Shown here one piece after another: positions 1 to 8,585 of a stretch of 64,000 nt of DNA; the stretch's first letter is position 1, and every line of letters begins with the position of its first letter. Under the pieces are notes generated by a model, which saw nothing but the letters and a program-made list of their open reading frames with translations, did not search any database and was not told where the DNA came from. Origin of the DNA: Psychrobacter sp. UBA5136 (GTDB lineage: Bacteria > Pseudomonadota > Gammaproteobacteria > Pseudomonadales > Moraxellaceae); contig NZ_DHYG01000054.1 in NCBI RefSeq assembly GCF_002414005.1, positions 10,221-74,220 on the forward strand. The letters are read 5' to 3'. A program made the position numbers and the translations under genes.

Positions 1-1
1 C

Positions 2-69
2 TGCTGATATCAATTTTTTTTGCTTGCTGTGCCTACGCAGACAGAGGCTACAAAAAATTGATATCAGCA
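2..69. repeat. 18-bp inverted repeat around a 32-nt core
   Basis: The arms at 2-19 and 52-69 are perfect inverted copies (left arm TGCTGATATCAATTTTTT). The core holds shorter complementary words (CTGT/ACAG, GCCT/AGGC). No coding frame covers it and it lacks the compact stem plus T-run of an intrinsic terminator. It looks like a dispersed palindromic element of the MITE or REP kind; that is inference, because only this one full copy is seen here. Confidence 0.6.
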
Positions 70-143
70 ATACCGTAGCGTTTTTAGGATATTTTGACTA
101 TAACTGTCTTTAATGTAGTTATTTTCAACATAACTATCCCCAT

Positions 144-174
144 AAAAAAACTGAGCTCAAGGCTCAGTTTTTTT
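144..174. terminator. Bidirectional intrinsic terminator downstream of purC
   Basis: Stem CTGAGC (151-156) / GCTCAG (162-167) with a 5-nt loop, flanked by an A-run on the left and a T-run on the right, so it can work on either strand. It lies about 35 nt past the purC stop on the minus strand. Confidence 0.8.
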
Positions 175-208
175 ATGAAGGGATCGATAAATTTAGCGTT
201 TGATAAGC

Positions 209-922
209 TTAGTTTAACGGCACACCGATACGTTTTGCCACTTCTTCATAGCCTTCAATCACATCACCCAATGATTGACGGAAACGGTCTTTATCGAGCT
301 TTTTCTTGGTCGCCTTATCCCAAATGCGGCAGCCATCCGGTGAAAATTCATCACCTAAAACGATACGATCATGGAACACGCCAAACTCGAGTTTAAAATC
401 TACCAGTATTAAATCACCGGCGTCAAACAGCTCTTTTAACACTTCGTTTACTTGGTGACTTAGCTCTTTCATTTTTGCCAACTGAGCCTCGGTTGCCCAA
501 TCAAGAGAAATAGAGATGGACTCGTTGACCATTGGATCACCAAGCGCATCATCTTTATAAAACAGCTCATAAGTAGGCGGCGTCAAAGCTTGGCCTTCTT
601 CTAAACCAAGTCGACGCACCAAACTGCCAGCAGCAAAATTACGTACGACGCACTCAACCGGAATCATCTCCAAACGCTTGACCAGCACTTCATCATCTGA
701 CAATTGCTTTTCAAAATGGGTTTCGATACCAGCGTCAGCCAGCTTTTGCATCACAAAGGCGTTAAAGCGGTTATTCACCACGCCTTTACGAGCGAGCTGC
801 TCGATACGCTTACCGTCGAGCGCTGAGGTATCATCGCGGAAGTGTAAAATCAGCAGATCGTTGTCTTCTGTTTCATAAACAGATTTGGCTTTGCCTTTAT
901 ACAGCAGTTGTTGCTTTTGCAT
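209..922 (-). CDS. purC: Phosphoribosylaminoimidazole-succinocarboxamide synthase
   Basis: Cytosolic SAICAR synthase of de novo purine synthesis: it joins CAIR and aspartate using ATP. The 237 residues match the usual bacterial length. The N-terminal nucleotide-binding signature KGKAKSVYET (9-18) and the family blocks LVDFKLEFG (173-181) and GDEFSPDGCRIWD (190-202) are visible. The start is ATG. It is the last gene of a minus-strand dapA-bamC-purC series, about 150 nt after the bamC-like gene, and a terminator follows. Nothing looks unusual and the assignment is secure. Confidence 0.97.
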   Translation of the reverse strand: MQKQQLLYKGKAKSVYETEDNDLLILHFRDDTSALDGKRIEQLARKGVVNNRFNAFVMQKLADAGIETHFEKQLSDDEVLVKRLEMIPVECVVRNFAAGSLVRRLGLEEGQALTPPTYELFYKDDALGDPMVNESISISLDWATEAQLAKMKELSHQVNEVLKELFDAGDLILVDFKLEFGVFHDRIVLGDEFSPDGCRIWDKATKKKLDKDRFRQSLGDVIEGYEEVAKRIGVPLN

Positions 923-1070
923 TACGGGAGTTCCTGTTCGTTCAAGCTTATGTGGTAAAAACGCGCAGTGACCGCTAAGTGTTTTATATTAAGCGCTTTA
1001 TACTAGGTTAAAGAACAAACCTGCTTAACATCATAAAAAACCAGCGGTATAGGTAGGGATAAAAAAAGGT

Positions 1071-1391
1071 CTATTCTGAGGCTTGGGTTACCGCAACAGC
1101 GCGCTGCGGTTTTGGCAACCGATACTGCTTACCCGACTCGTTTTCTAACTTTAAGGTATTGGCACCTACATTAGGAGTAGGATAGAGCGGAACAAAGGGC
1201 GCTGTTTCTTGCGCAGCGGGCAGCTCTAGCGGCGCCAGTTTTTTGCTTTGTTGATACTCAAGGCTACCGTTATCGCGCTTACCAAACAGCTCTTTTGTCG
1301 CTTGACAGCCGCTCAATACGAACGTACTCCCCAAAACCACAGTCATTAGCATCGGGAATATTTTTACAGGGTTTGATGATACTGTCATCAT
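1071..1391 (-). CDS. bamC: Short BamC (NlpB)-like outer-membrane lipoprotein
   Basis: A 106-residue predicted lipoprotein: signal peptide, lipobox LSGC with lipidated Cys29, and a mature part of only about 78 residues. The NGSLEYQQSKKLAPLELP and PFVPLYPTP segments resemble the extended N-terminal region of BamC, which in E. coli packs on BamD in the BAM complex. The two helix-grip domains of full-length BamC (about 340 residues) are absent; the frame simply stops after PKPQRAVAVTQASE. Its place between dapA and purC supports the BamC call. The start is the ATG after an AGAGAG ribosome-binding site. It could instead be an unrelated lipoprotein, but synteny argues against that. Confidence 0.7.
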   Translation of the reverse strand: MMTVSSNPVKIFPMLMTVVLGSTFVLSGCQATKELFGKRDNGSLEYQQSKKLAPLELPAAQETAPFVPLYPTPNVGANTLKLENESGKQYRLPKPQRAVAVTQASE

Positions 1392-1511
1392 ATTATCTCT
1401 CTAAGTTAGCAATGATTGCTGATTTAGTACTTATTTAGCAAAACGTTCTTATTTTTACACTATCTGATAAACGGCGCTTTTTTATTGCGTAGGCAGGAAA
1501 CTATGTCTGCA

Positions 1512-1563
1512 CATAGCTGTTCTGCATAGCTATTTTGCATAGTTATTTCGTATAGCTATTTTA
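1512..1563. repeat. 13-bp tandem repeat, four units
   Basis: Four consecutive 13-nt units at 1512-1524, 1525-1537, 1538-1550 and 1551-1563, consensus CATAGCTATTTTG with 1-3 changes per unit. It lies in the 193-nt gap between dapA and the bamC-like gene, 20 nt past the dapA stop. No open frame uses it. Confidence 0.75.
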
Positions 1564-1584
1564 TCCGCAGCTATTTGCCTATAA

Positions 1585-2490
1585 CTACACTAAGTTTGCA
1601 CGGATTAAGGCTTCATCAATCGTTGCATGGTGCTTTTCAGCCAACCATACCAATGGCAAGCGAATACCTTTGTCTATCATACCCATTTTATGCAGTGCAT
1701 ATTTGACAGGAATAGGACTTGATTCGATAAATAAATCGCGGTGTAAGTGCTTAACCACGTCATGGACTTTATGAGCGGCGTCAAAATCTCCGCGCAGCCC
1801 TGCGCTAAAGGTTTCACTCATGGCTTTTGGCGCAACGTTGGCTGTCACCGAAATATTGCCTTTTCCACCAAACTTCATAAGCTCAAGCGCGGTACCATCA
1901 TCACCCGATAACACGACCATTCTGTCACCAACGGCTTTAATCAATTGCTCACCGCGGACGGCCGAACCAGTAGCGTCTTTAATAGCGACGATATTATCAA
2001 TATCTGCAAGGCGCTCAACGGTTTCTTGAGCGATATCAACAACGGTGCGACCCGGCACGTTATAAAGCATCTGCGGTATTTTTACCGCTTCAGCGATGGT
2101 TTTATAGTGCTGAAACAAGCCTTCTTGCGGCGGCTTATTATAGTAAGGCGCAACCAACAGCGCACAGTCTGCACCCGCATCAGCGGCATCTTGGGTCAGC
2201 TTGATGGCTTCCATCGTATTGTTGGCGCCAGTACCAGCAATGACGGGTACGCGACCTTTGACATGCTGGACAAAATAGCGAATCACATCGCTGTGCTCTT
2301 GCATCGACAAGGTCGCTGATTCACCCGTGGTACCGACAGCGACGAGGCAATGTGTGCCCTGCTCAATCTGCCAATCTATGAGGTCTGCCAGACGTTTATA
2401 ATCGACCGTGCCGTCAGGGTGCATGGGCGTTACCAAGGCGACCATTGAGCCTTGTAGTCGGGTTTTAATATCGTCGTATGCTGTGCTCAT
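1585..2490 (-). CDS. dapA: 4-hydroxy-tetrahydrodipicolinate synthase
   Basis: First committed enzyme of the diaminopimelate/lysine branch: it condenses pyruvate with aspartate semialdehyde in the cytosol, feeding lysine and peptidoglycan. The 301-residue TIM barrel shows the VGTTGES loop (52-58), the YNVPGRT block with Tyr143 and Arg148, and the Schiff-base lysine Lys171 in VAIKDATGS. The start is ATG. It heads the dapA-bamC-purC series on the minus strand, the order known from related gammaproteobacteria. Identification is secure. Confidence 0.97.
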   Translation of the reverse strand: MSTAYDDIKTRLQGSMVALVTPMHPDGTVDYKRLADLIDWQIEQGTHCLVAVGTTGESATLSMQEHSDVIRYFVQHVKGRVPVIAGTGANNTMEAIKLTQDAADAGADCALLVAPYYNKPPQEGLFQHYKTIAEAVKIPQMLYNVPGRTVVDIAQETVERLADIDNIVAIKDATGSAVRGEQLIKAVGDRMVVLSGDDGTALELMKFGGKGNISVTANVAPKAMSETFSAGLRGDFDAAHKVHDVVKHLHRDLFIESSPIPVKYALHKMGMIDKGIRLPLVWLAEKHHATIDEALIRANLV

Positions 2491-2990
2491 AACCGTGCCT
2501 GTATTATCCTAGCTTTTATTAAAGCTATCACATGATAAGTCGTTTGCAAGTGCCTCTATACGCTCTATAAAGCTTCACGTTAAATAAAACTAACGTCAGG
2601 GGCAATCTCTTGCGTGATGTTCATACTATTTATTTATATATGCAAATGTTATTAATGCTATGTTTATCTGCTGGCATTTAATCAGCTGATAACAATAAAA
2701 ACGCCTGTTAGTGTAGCATATTTTGGCTTTATCGCTATCAATCAATTCATGCTTAAAGTCGCTATACCGCAAAAAACGGCTGTCTATTGCGCTGCTAAGC
2801 ACTGCTTTATTGGTCTTAAAAATTGGTGTTAAAATCTAGCGCGAAAACTAAACAGTTAGTGTAGCGTAATTGTTTAGTAGCGATAAAACCTTTTTAAACA
2901 TTTTAACCAATCGTCAACACATCAATAGTTGGACGATAAATACACGCATATCACCCTACACTCAAAACCGGCCAATGACTTTAGCAATCG
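2491..2990. other. 500-nt intergenic region between the Do protease and dapA
   Basis: AT-rich, with no credible gene. It should hold the dapA promoter on the minus strand, but no clear -35/-10 pair was found. An 11-bp direct repeat, GTTAGTGTAGC, occurs at 2707-2717 and 2855-2865; a related word (GTTAGTGTA) lies near 46735, upstream of the phosphomannomutase gene. Confidence 0.4.
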
Positions 2991-4445
2991 CTACTCAATC
3001 CGCAAACCAATAATACCCGGGATACCTTGACGCAATATTTCAATCGTCACCACCCCTTTTTTGGGTAAAGAGGAGACGGCACTAGAAAAATCATTGACCG
3101 TTTTAATGGGTTTTTGATGCAGGTTGGTGATAACGTCGCCTGCCAGTATGCCCGAGCGCGCCGCAAGTCCCGTCGGTTCAATCGCTGTGACCAGTACGCC
3201 AGTCTTATTATCAGACGCCAGCTCTCTTTGCTCCTCCGGCGTTAAATTGCGCAGCGCCAGTCCTAGGCTAATGCCGTTGGTCTGCTGAGCACCGGTTTGC
3301 GACTGCATATCATTAGAGGCGTTACTGAGCTTACCGATGACCACAGATTGTTTGCCATCACGCTGAATCTGGACGCGAAAGATATCATTCGGCCGTGCCC
3401 GATTGATCAGATTTAATAAATCTGAGGCTTCCATGATTTGCACATCATTATATTTTAAAATAATGTCCCCCGATTTTAGGCCTGCTTTTTGGGCGGGAGA
3501 GTCTGGTGACACGCGCGTTAATAACGCGCCTTGCGGACGCGCTAAATTATAAGCTTCGGCTAAATTACGGTCGATATCTTGTGGAAAAATACCCAAATAG
3601 GCACGTGCAACCTCACCGTTATCTTTTAGCTGCTCATAAATATCCATTGCCGCATCAATCGGGATAGAAAATGACAGCCCCATATAGCCACCTGTGCCAC
3701 TAAAAATACGCGAGTTGATGCCAATGACTTCGCCGCGCTGATTGAATAGTGGGCCACCAGAGTTACCAGGGTTTAATGCCACATCGGTTTGGATAAAGGG
3801 CACGCTGGTTTCACGGGAAAAATTACGTGATTTGGCGCTAACAATACCCGCTGAAGCCGAATAATCAAAACCAAAGGGCGAACCAATTGCCAATACTGGC
3901 TCCCCTACTTTTAGCGCGTTGGAATCGCCAATTGGCAGCGCTGGGAACTGACGACCCGTCACTTTTAGCACCGCCACATCCGAGCGCTCATCACTACCAA
4001 CGAGCTTTGCATCAAGCTCTGTTCTGTCGTTGAGTGTCACAGTAATTTTATCTGCACCAGCTACCACATGGTGATTGGTCAGCATATAACCATCAGAGGT
4101 AACAAAAAAGGCGGTGCCATAAGCATGCTCAATCGCAGGCGTCGCTGCTTGGTCAGGAATACGCAAGCGATCGCCAAAAAATTGACGCAACAGCTCAGCG
4201 GTTTGCGCTTTGGCAAGCTCGGCCTCGCTGACGGTTTTGGTCACGTTTACCCGCGCCACCGCTGGGGTGACTTGCTGAACCAAGCCGGAAAAATCGGCGG
4301 TGGTAACGGCCGCTTGCGCATTTGGCACGGTCGCTATATTGATACCAGCGACCATGCTTGTTGCAATGGCAAGTGCCAACGCGCTCTGTTGTAACCAGCG
4401 CGTCACATTATGCGTATTTGATACTTTAGACATATTGATAGGCAT
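2991..4445 (-). CDS. Do/DegP-family periplasmic serine protease (MucD/DegQ-like)
   Basis: Periplasmic trypsin-like protease with two PDZ domains, for quality control of envelope proteins. An N-terminal signal peptide ends near NAQA (residues 42-45). The catalytic triad is His126 (TNHHVV), Asp156 (SDVAVL) and Ser229 (GNSGGPL). PDZ1 follows (about 275-370, with YLGIFPQDI) and PDZ2 is C-terminal. I chose the ATG at 4445 because GGAGG sits 5 nt before it; the in-frame ATG at 4457 has none. Length is 484 residues, within the family range. It is monocistronic on the minus strand. The exact paralogue (DegP, DegQ or MucD) cannot be fixed from sequence alone. Confidence 0.93.
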   Translation of the reverse strand: MPINMSKVSNTHNVTRWLQQSALALAIATSMVAGINIATVPNAQAAVTTADFSGLVQQVTPAVARVNVTKTVSEAELAKAQTAELLRQFFGDRLRIPDQAATPAIEHAYGTAFFVTSDGYMLTNHHVVAGADKITVTLNDRTELDAKLVGSDERSDVAVLKVTGRQFPALPIGDSNALKVGEPVLAIGSPFGFDYSASAGIVSAKSRNFSRETSVPFIQTDVALNPGNSGGPLFNQRGEVIGINSRIFSGTGGYMGLSFSIPIDAAMDIYEQLKDNGEVARAYLGIFPQDIDRNLAEAYNLARPQGALLTRVSPDSPAQKAGLKSGDIILKYNDVQIMEASDLLNLINRARPNDIFRVQIQRDGKQSVVIGKLSNASNDMQSQTGAQQTNGISLGLALRNLTPEEQRELASDNKTGVLVTAIEPTGLAARSGILAGDVITNLHQKPIKTVNDFSSAVSSLPKKGVVTIEILRQGIPGIIGLRIE

Positions 4446-5391
4446 ATTATCCTCCATATGATAAGTCTTTATAGCTGTTATAAACTGTTTGTTATCAACA
4501 GTTTAAATAGGACCATTGTTAATAATTTTGGCATATTTCATCAGTTTTGGTGAATGCTTTGCGCTGACCATAGCTCAGCTTGCTCATGAATGAAAATTTA
4601 AAAAACCTGACTTTATACTGTTAGGCTAAATAATGTTAGGTTATAAATTTTACGGCATGCTTGTGTCCTGTACTTTTATCATGAGCATTTTATCAATGCA
4701 CGCTTGCAAAAAAGTCTGCCTGTTAGTTTACCGTCCATTTTGGACTTATGGTATAAAACTTTATCTTTTCGTATTTAAAAAAAGCGAGGTAATTTGCATT
4801 TGCTGTTGAAATGTCGTCATTAAAAAACCATCACTATCGTCACGGCTAGGTTATCAATAATAATAAGCTAGCAATACTAAAAAATAACGCAAGGCCGCCT
4901 TATTAACAACATGCTGGCAATGTCAGCTTTGTCAAGCTTTTTGTTTAGCTAATAAAGCGGCGCAAAGCCACCCTTAAAATACATAAAATAAAACCATGTT
5001 ATGATAACAAGCCAAATAATTTATACAACAAACAAAAGTTATCTTCTGTGGCCTGTTATTTTGACGGGTTGGCGATCATCAGCTTATTTTTCATCTTTTG
5101 CTTTTTTAGATTAAGTTTAGTGATCTGAAAAAGCTTTTGTCTTTACTGCGATATCGTATAGATAGCATATCTCATTCGTACTTTGATTCATTTTTTGCAT
5201 GATGCTGTGCTGCATGTTTTGATGAACGCTGCGATTGATGCTTTTATTAATAAGCGCTAGATTTAGCGCTGAGCGGTGACGGATATTTGCAACAACTCAT
5301 TTAGGCGACTTTTGCTGCGGCTTATGCTAGCAGTGTGTGTTGCGCGCCTGAATAGATATAAAATATGACAAGATTATAAAAGGATTAATTT
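4446..5391. other. 946-nt divergent intergenic region
   Basis: This lies between the minus-strand Do protease and the plus-strand antiporter, so it should hold both promoters. It is AT-rich. The only open frame of note is 42 codons (4681-4809) without a ribosome-binding site. An AAAGGA ribosome-binding site and the AT-rich string TATAAAATATG precede the antiporter ATG. No RNA gene or riboswitch was recognised. Confidence 0.4.
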
Positions 5392-7755
5392 ATGGATACC
5401 GCCCTATTGTTATCCGGCGTGGTTGGGCTTGGCATTGCCGCCCAATGGTTGGCTTGGTATTTAAAGCAACCGTCCATTTTGTTTTTATTACTGATTGGTA
5501 TTATCGTTGGCCCGATATTAGGCGCTTTTGATCCTGATTTGGTACTTGGCGAGCTGATGTTCCCTTTTATCTCGCTTGGCGTGGCGATTATTTTATTTGA
5601 AGGCTCGCTGACTTTAGAGTTTGATGAGATTAAACAGCACGGCTCTGTGGTACAGATGCTGGTGTCGGTCGGTGTGCTTATCACTATCGTCATTGTGGCG
5701 CTATCGACTTACCTTTTGTTTGATGTTGACCCTTTGATTGCTTTGCTGTTCGGTGCCTTGGTCTGCGTCACTGGCCCAACGGTCATTATGCCATTACTGC
5801 GCAGCGTGCGCCCCAATAAAACCATTTCGAATATTTTGAAATGGGAGGGCATCATCATCGATCCTATCGGCGCGATTGCGGTGGTACTGGTTTATGAATA
5901 TATTATCTCAGGCGGCGAAGCCAGTAGTATTTTGCTGTTTGCCAAGATTGTAGTGTTGGCAGTAGCGTTAGGGTTAGCTGGCGCATGGCTATTGGCGTTT
6001 TTGATGCGGCGCCATATGATTCCTGAATTTTTACGCAATGTTTTTACCCTTGCTTTTGTGCTGCTGCTGTTTTCTATCTCCAACCACTTAGAACACGAAT
6101 CTGGTCTATTAACCGTCACCGTCCTTGGGGTGGCGCTGGCTAACTGGCCAAAATTCCCGCGCGAGACGATTTTAGAGTTTAATGAATCATTGACCATTTT
6201 ATTGGTGTCGGTATTATTTATTATTCTTGCGGCCCGTGTTGAGCTTGCAAGCTTGCTTAGCGTAGGTTTTGCAGGCTTGGTATTGCTAGCGATCGTAATG
6301 TTTATCGCGCGTCCTTTGTCTGTTTGGGCGTCGTCTATCGGCTCGAATCTAAAAACCAACGAAAAGCTGATGATTAGCTGGATTGGGCCGCGCGGTATCG
6401 TTGCTGCTGCTATCTCCTCCTTATTTGCCATTCGCTTGCAAGAATATGACATCCAAGGCGTTGAGCTGCTGGTGCCTTTGGTCTTTTTGGTCATTATTGG
6501 CACGGTGATGATTCAGGGTTTGGGCGCAAAAATGGTTGGTAATTTCTTGGGCGTGCGCGAGCCTGAAACCAATGGTATTTTGGTTGTAGGCTCCAATCCT
6601 ATCGCTTTATTGGTCGCGACGTCCTTAAAAGACCAAGGGTTTGATGTCATTGTCGCGCACAATAACTATACCAATATTGCCCGCGCGCGCATGAGCGGTC
6701 TGCGCACTTACTTTGGTAATCCCATCTCTGACCATGCCGACCATCATTTAGACCTTATCGGTATTGGGCGCTTGTTTGCCATGAGTACCGATAGAGAGAT
6801 GAATACCTTGTCCGAGATTCATTATCGCCATGAGTTTGGCGAGCGCAAAATCTATCGCCTGAAATTTAGCGATGAAAAAGTCAAAAGCGAGCGCGATGAC
6901 AAACAAGGCAATTTCCACTCGCAGTGGCTGTTTGGCAAAGATGTCACTTATACCAAGCTTGCCAGTATGCTATCGAAAAAAGCGCGTATCAAAATCACCA
7001 ACATCACTGACAGCTACAGCTTTGAGCAATATAAAGCCGATAATAAGCAGTTTGTGCCGCTTTATACCGTCGATAAAGAAGGTAAATTGCACATTATTAC
7101 CGATAAGTTCGATGGCACGGTGCCGCGTGATCGGAAGTTGATTTCATTGGTCGTTGATGATGAAGTACAGCCAAAGCCTGTCGATGTGACGCCGAAACAA
7201 GAACAAGCGCGCGCGGCGGCAGATGCGAGCTTTGAGTCCAGCTCAAAAGCGCCTGAAAAGCGTAAAGAGATTGAGCTGACCGATGATAATGGCGAAACCA
7301 CTGCGCCTGAGCCTGTAGCGCCAACTGCTAAGGAAGCCGATAAAAAGGCGGATACCTTTGCTGAAACAGTCCCTAAGACAACAACTGAAACAACCACTGA
7401 GACAGCCCCTGAAACAGCATCGGAGAAAAAAACTGTGGCTGAAAATCAGCCATCAAATGCTCATGCTGAAAAGGGAAATACTCAAGCAAGCGCCCCTAAA
7501 GATAAGGCCGCTAATAAAGATAAGGCTGCTAATAAAGGAGTAATGTCGGACAATTCGACAGCAACCTCAAAAACCAAGACGCCTAGCAATGCCAACGGCA
7601 ATGGTAGCGCGCCGAAAACCAAAAAAGGAACGCTTGATCCAAACCGCCTACCCGATTCAAGTGGCGACCACGCCGCTAAATCGAGTAATGACGATACGGT
7701 AAAAAATATGGCTGCTACTGTCGATAGCGTCACTAGTGCCGATAGTAATAAATAA
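5392..7755 (+). CDS. CPA1-type cation/proton antiporter with RCK-like region and long C-terminal tail
   Basis: Inner-membrane Na+ or K+/H+ exchanger for pH and ion homeostasis. About residues 1-395 hold some 11-12 hydrophobic segments of the Na+/H+ exchanger fold, with conserved-looking VTGPTVIMPLL and GPRGIVAAAIS. A Rossmann-like segment (ILVVGSNPIALLVATSL) then resembles a TrkA-N/RCK regulatory domain. The last 190 or so residues are hydrophilic, rich in Ala, Thr, Lys and Glu, and carry small repeats (DKAANK twice, TTTE runs). The 787-residue length comes from that tail. ATG start with AAAGGA upstream; a terminator follows. The transported ion cannot be read from the sequence. Confidence 0.88.
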   Translation: MDTALLLSGVVGLGIAAQWLAWYLKQPSILFLLLIGIIVGPILGAFDPDLVLGELMFPFISLGVAIILFEGSLTLEFDEIKQHGSVVQMLVSVGVLITIVIVALSTYLLFDVDPLIALLFGALVCVTGPTVIMPLLRSVRPNKTISNILKWEGIIIDPIGAIAVVLVYEYIISGGEASSILLFAKIVVLAVALGLAGAWLLAFLMRRHMIPEFLRNVFTLAFVLLLFSISNHLEHESGLLTVTVLGVALANWPKFPRETILEFNESLTILLVSVLFIILAARVELASLLSVGFAGLVLLAIVMFIARPLSVWASSIGSNLKTNEKLMISWIGPRGIVAAAISSLFAIRLQEYDIQGVELLVPLVFLVIIGTVMIQGLGAKMVGNFLGVREPETNGILVVGSNPIALLVATSLKDQGFDVIVAHNNYTNIARARMSGLRTYFGNPISDHADHHLDLIGIGRLFAMSTDREMNTLSEIHYRHEFGERKIYRLKFSDEKVKSERDDKQGNFHSQWLFGKDVTYTKLASMLSKKARIKITNITDSYSFEQYKADNKQFVPLYTVDKEGKLHIITDKFDGTVPRDRKLISLVVDDEVQPKPVDVTPKQEQARAAADASFESSSKAPEKRKEIELTDDNGETTAPEPVAPTAKEADKKADTFAETVPKTTTETTTETAPETASEKKTVAENQPSNAHAEKGNTQASAPKDKAANKDKAANKGVMSDNSTATSKTKTPSNANGNGSAPKTKKGTLDPNRLPDSSGDHAAKSSNDDTVKNMAATVDSVTSADSNK

Positions 7756-7787
7756 TAAAGCTATTTTTTATACTAACTCATAAACAC

Positions 7788-7820
7788 AAAAGCCCCAACT
7801 CAGTAGTTGGGGCTTTTTTT
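7788..7820. terminator. Bidirectional intrinsic terminator, antiporter / peroxiredoxin
   Basis: Perfect stem AAAAGCCCCAACT (7788-7800) / AGTTGGGGCTTTT with a 4-nt CAGT loop and a T-run on the right. It lies between two convergent genes and serves both. Confidence 0.93.
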
Positions 7821-7847
7821 ACTTAATAAAAAGTAGAAATGACAGTG

Positions 7848-8378
7848 CTAGAGAACATTACTTTTCAAATATTCTAACATGGTGTCTGCATCTGATACTT
7901 CAAACGGGTCTGTTGGACAGTTGTCGTCAAAACCCGGTTCTTTAAACACTTTTTTGATTACTTTATTGTCAACATACATCGAATAACGCCATGAGCGCAT
8001 ACCAAAGCCAAGATTACTCTTATCAACCAGCATACCCATTTTACGCGTGAACTCACCATTACCATCAGGCAGTAAGAAGACGTTTTCACGGTTTTGCTTT
8101 AGGCCCCACTGGTACATGACAAAGGCATCATTAACAGAAATGCAAACGATTTCATCGACGCCCAATGCCTTAAACTCATCATAAAGCGCTTCATAGCGAG
8201 GTAGATGACTGGTCGAGCAAGTTGGCGTGAAGGCTCCTGGCAGTGAGAACACCACCACTTTTTTATTGGCAAACAACTCATCTGTGGTTAGGTCATACCA
8301 TTTAAATGGATTGTCACCACCGATAGACTCATCACGAACACGGGTCTTGAAAGTTACATCAGGTACATGGGTAATCAT
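7848..8378 (-). CDS. Peroxiredoxin, Prx5/AhpE-type
   Basis: Cytosolic thiol peroxidase that reduces hydrogen peroxide and alkyl hydroperoxides. The peroxidatic cysteine is Cys54 in PGAFTPTCS, the hallmark of the Prx5 group. A second cysteine (in DEIVCISV) is close to the position seen in atypical 2-Cys members, and CPTD lies near the C-terminus. The 176 residues have no fused glutaredoxin domain, so the reductant is probably glutathione/glutaredoxin or thioredoxin supplied in trans (inference). ATG start with GGAG 7 nt upstream. Single gene, convergent with the antiporter. Confidence 0.92.
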   Translation of the reverse strand: MITHVPDVTFKTRVRDESIGGDNPFKWYDLTTDELFANKKVVVFSLPGAFTPTCSTSHLPRYEALYDEFKALGVDEIVCISVNDAFVMYQWGLKQNRENVFLLPDGNGEFTRKMGMLVDKSNLGFGMRSWRYSMYVDNKVIKKVFKEPGFDDNCPTDPFEVSDADTMLEYLKSNVL

Positions 8379-8528
8379 TATTTACTCCGGTTTAGGTTAT
8401 TGTCTTTTTTTTCAAAATCCTTCATTGATATAATAATAGTTATAGCAATCTATAAGCAAACATTTAAGCTTATATTCAGAGTTTTTCTTAGCGCGTCGCC
8501 ACACTTCGGAAATGTTTTTACAATCATT

Positions 8529-8556
8529 TAAAAGTCTTCGTAGTTTAAGACTTTTA
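8529..8556 (-). terminator. Probable terminator downstream of tmk
   Basis: Inverted repeat AAAAGTCTT (8530-8538) / AAGACTTTT (8547-8555) with an 8-nt loop, about 30 nt past the tmk stop on the minus strand. The stem is AT-rich, so the strength is uncertain. Confidence 0.5.
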
Positions 8557-8585
8557 AACTTACTTCTCCAGATTAGTGCCGCGCC

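Noticed and set aside
4681..4809. 42-codon frame between the Do protease and the antiporter
   Set aside because: It has an ATG but no ribosome-binding site, and its composition is that of random AT-rich DNA.
5892..6503. 203-codon frame antisense to the antiporter
   Set aside because: A shadow of a real membrane-protein gene: antisense hydrophilic reading, no ribosome-binding site, no family pattern.
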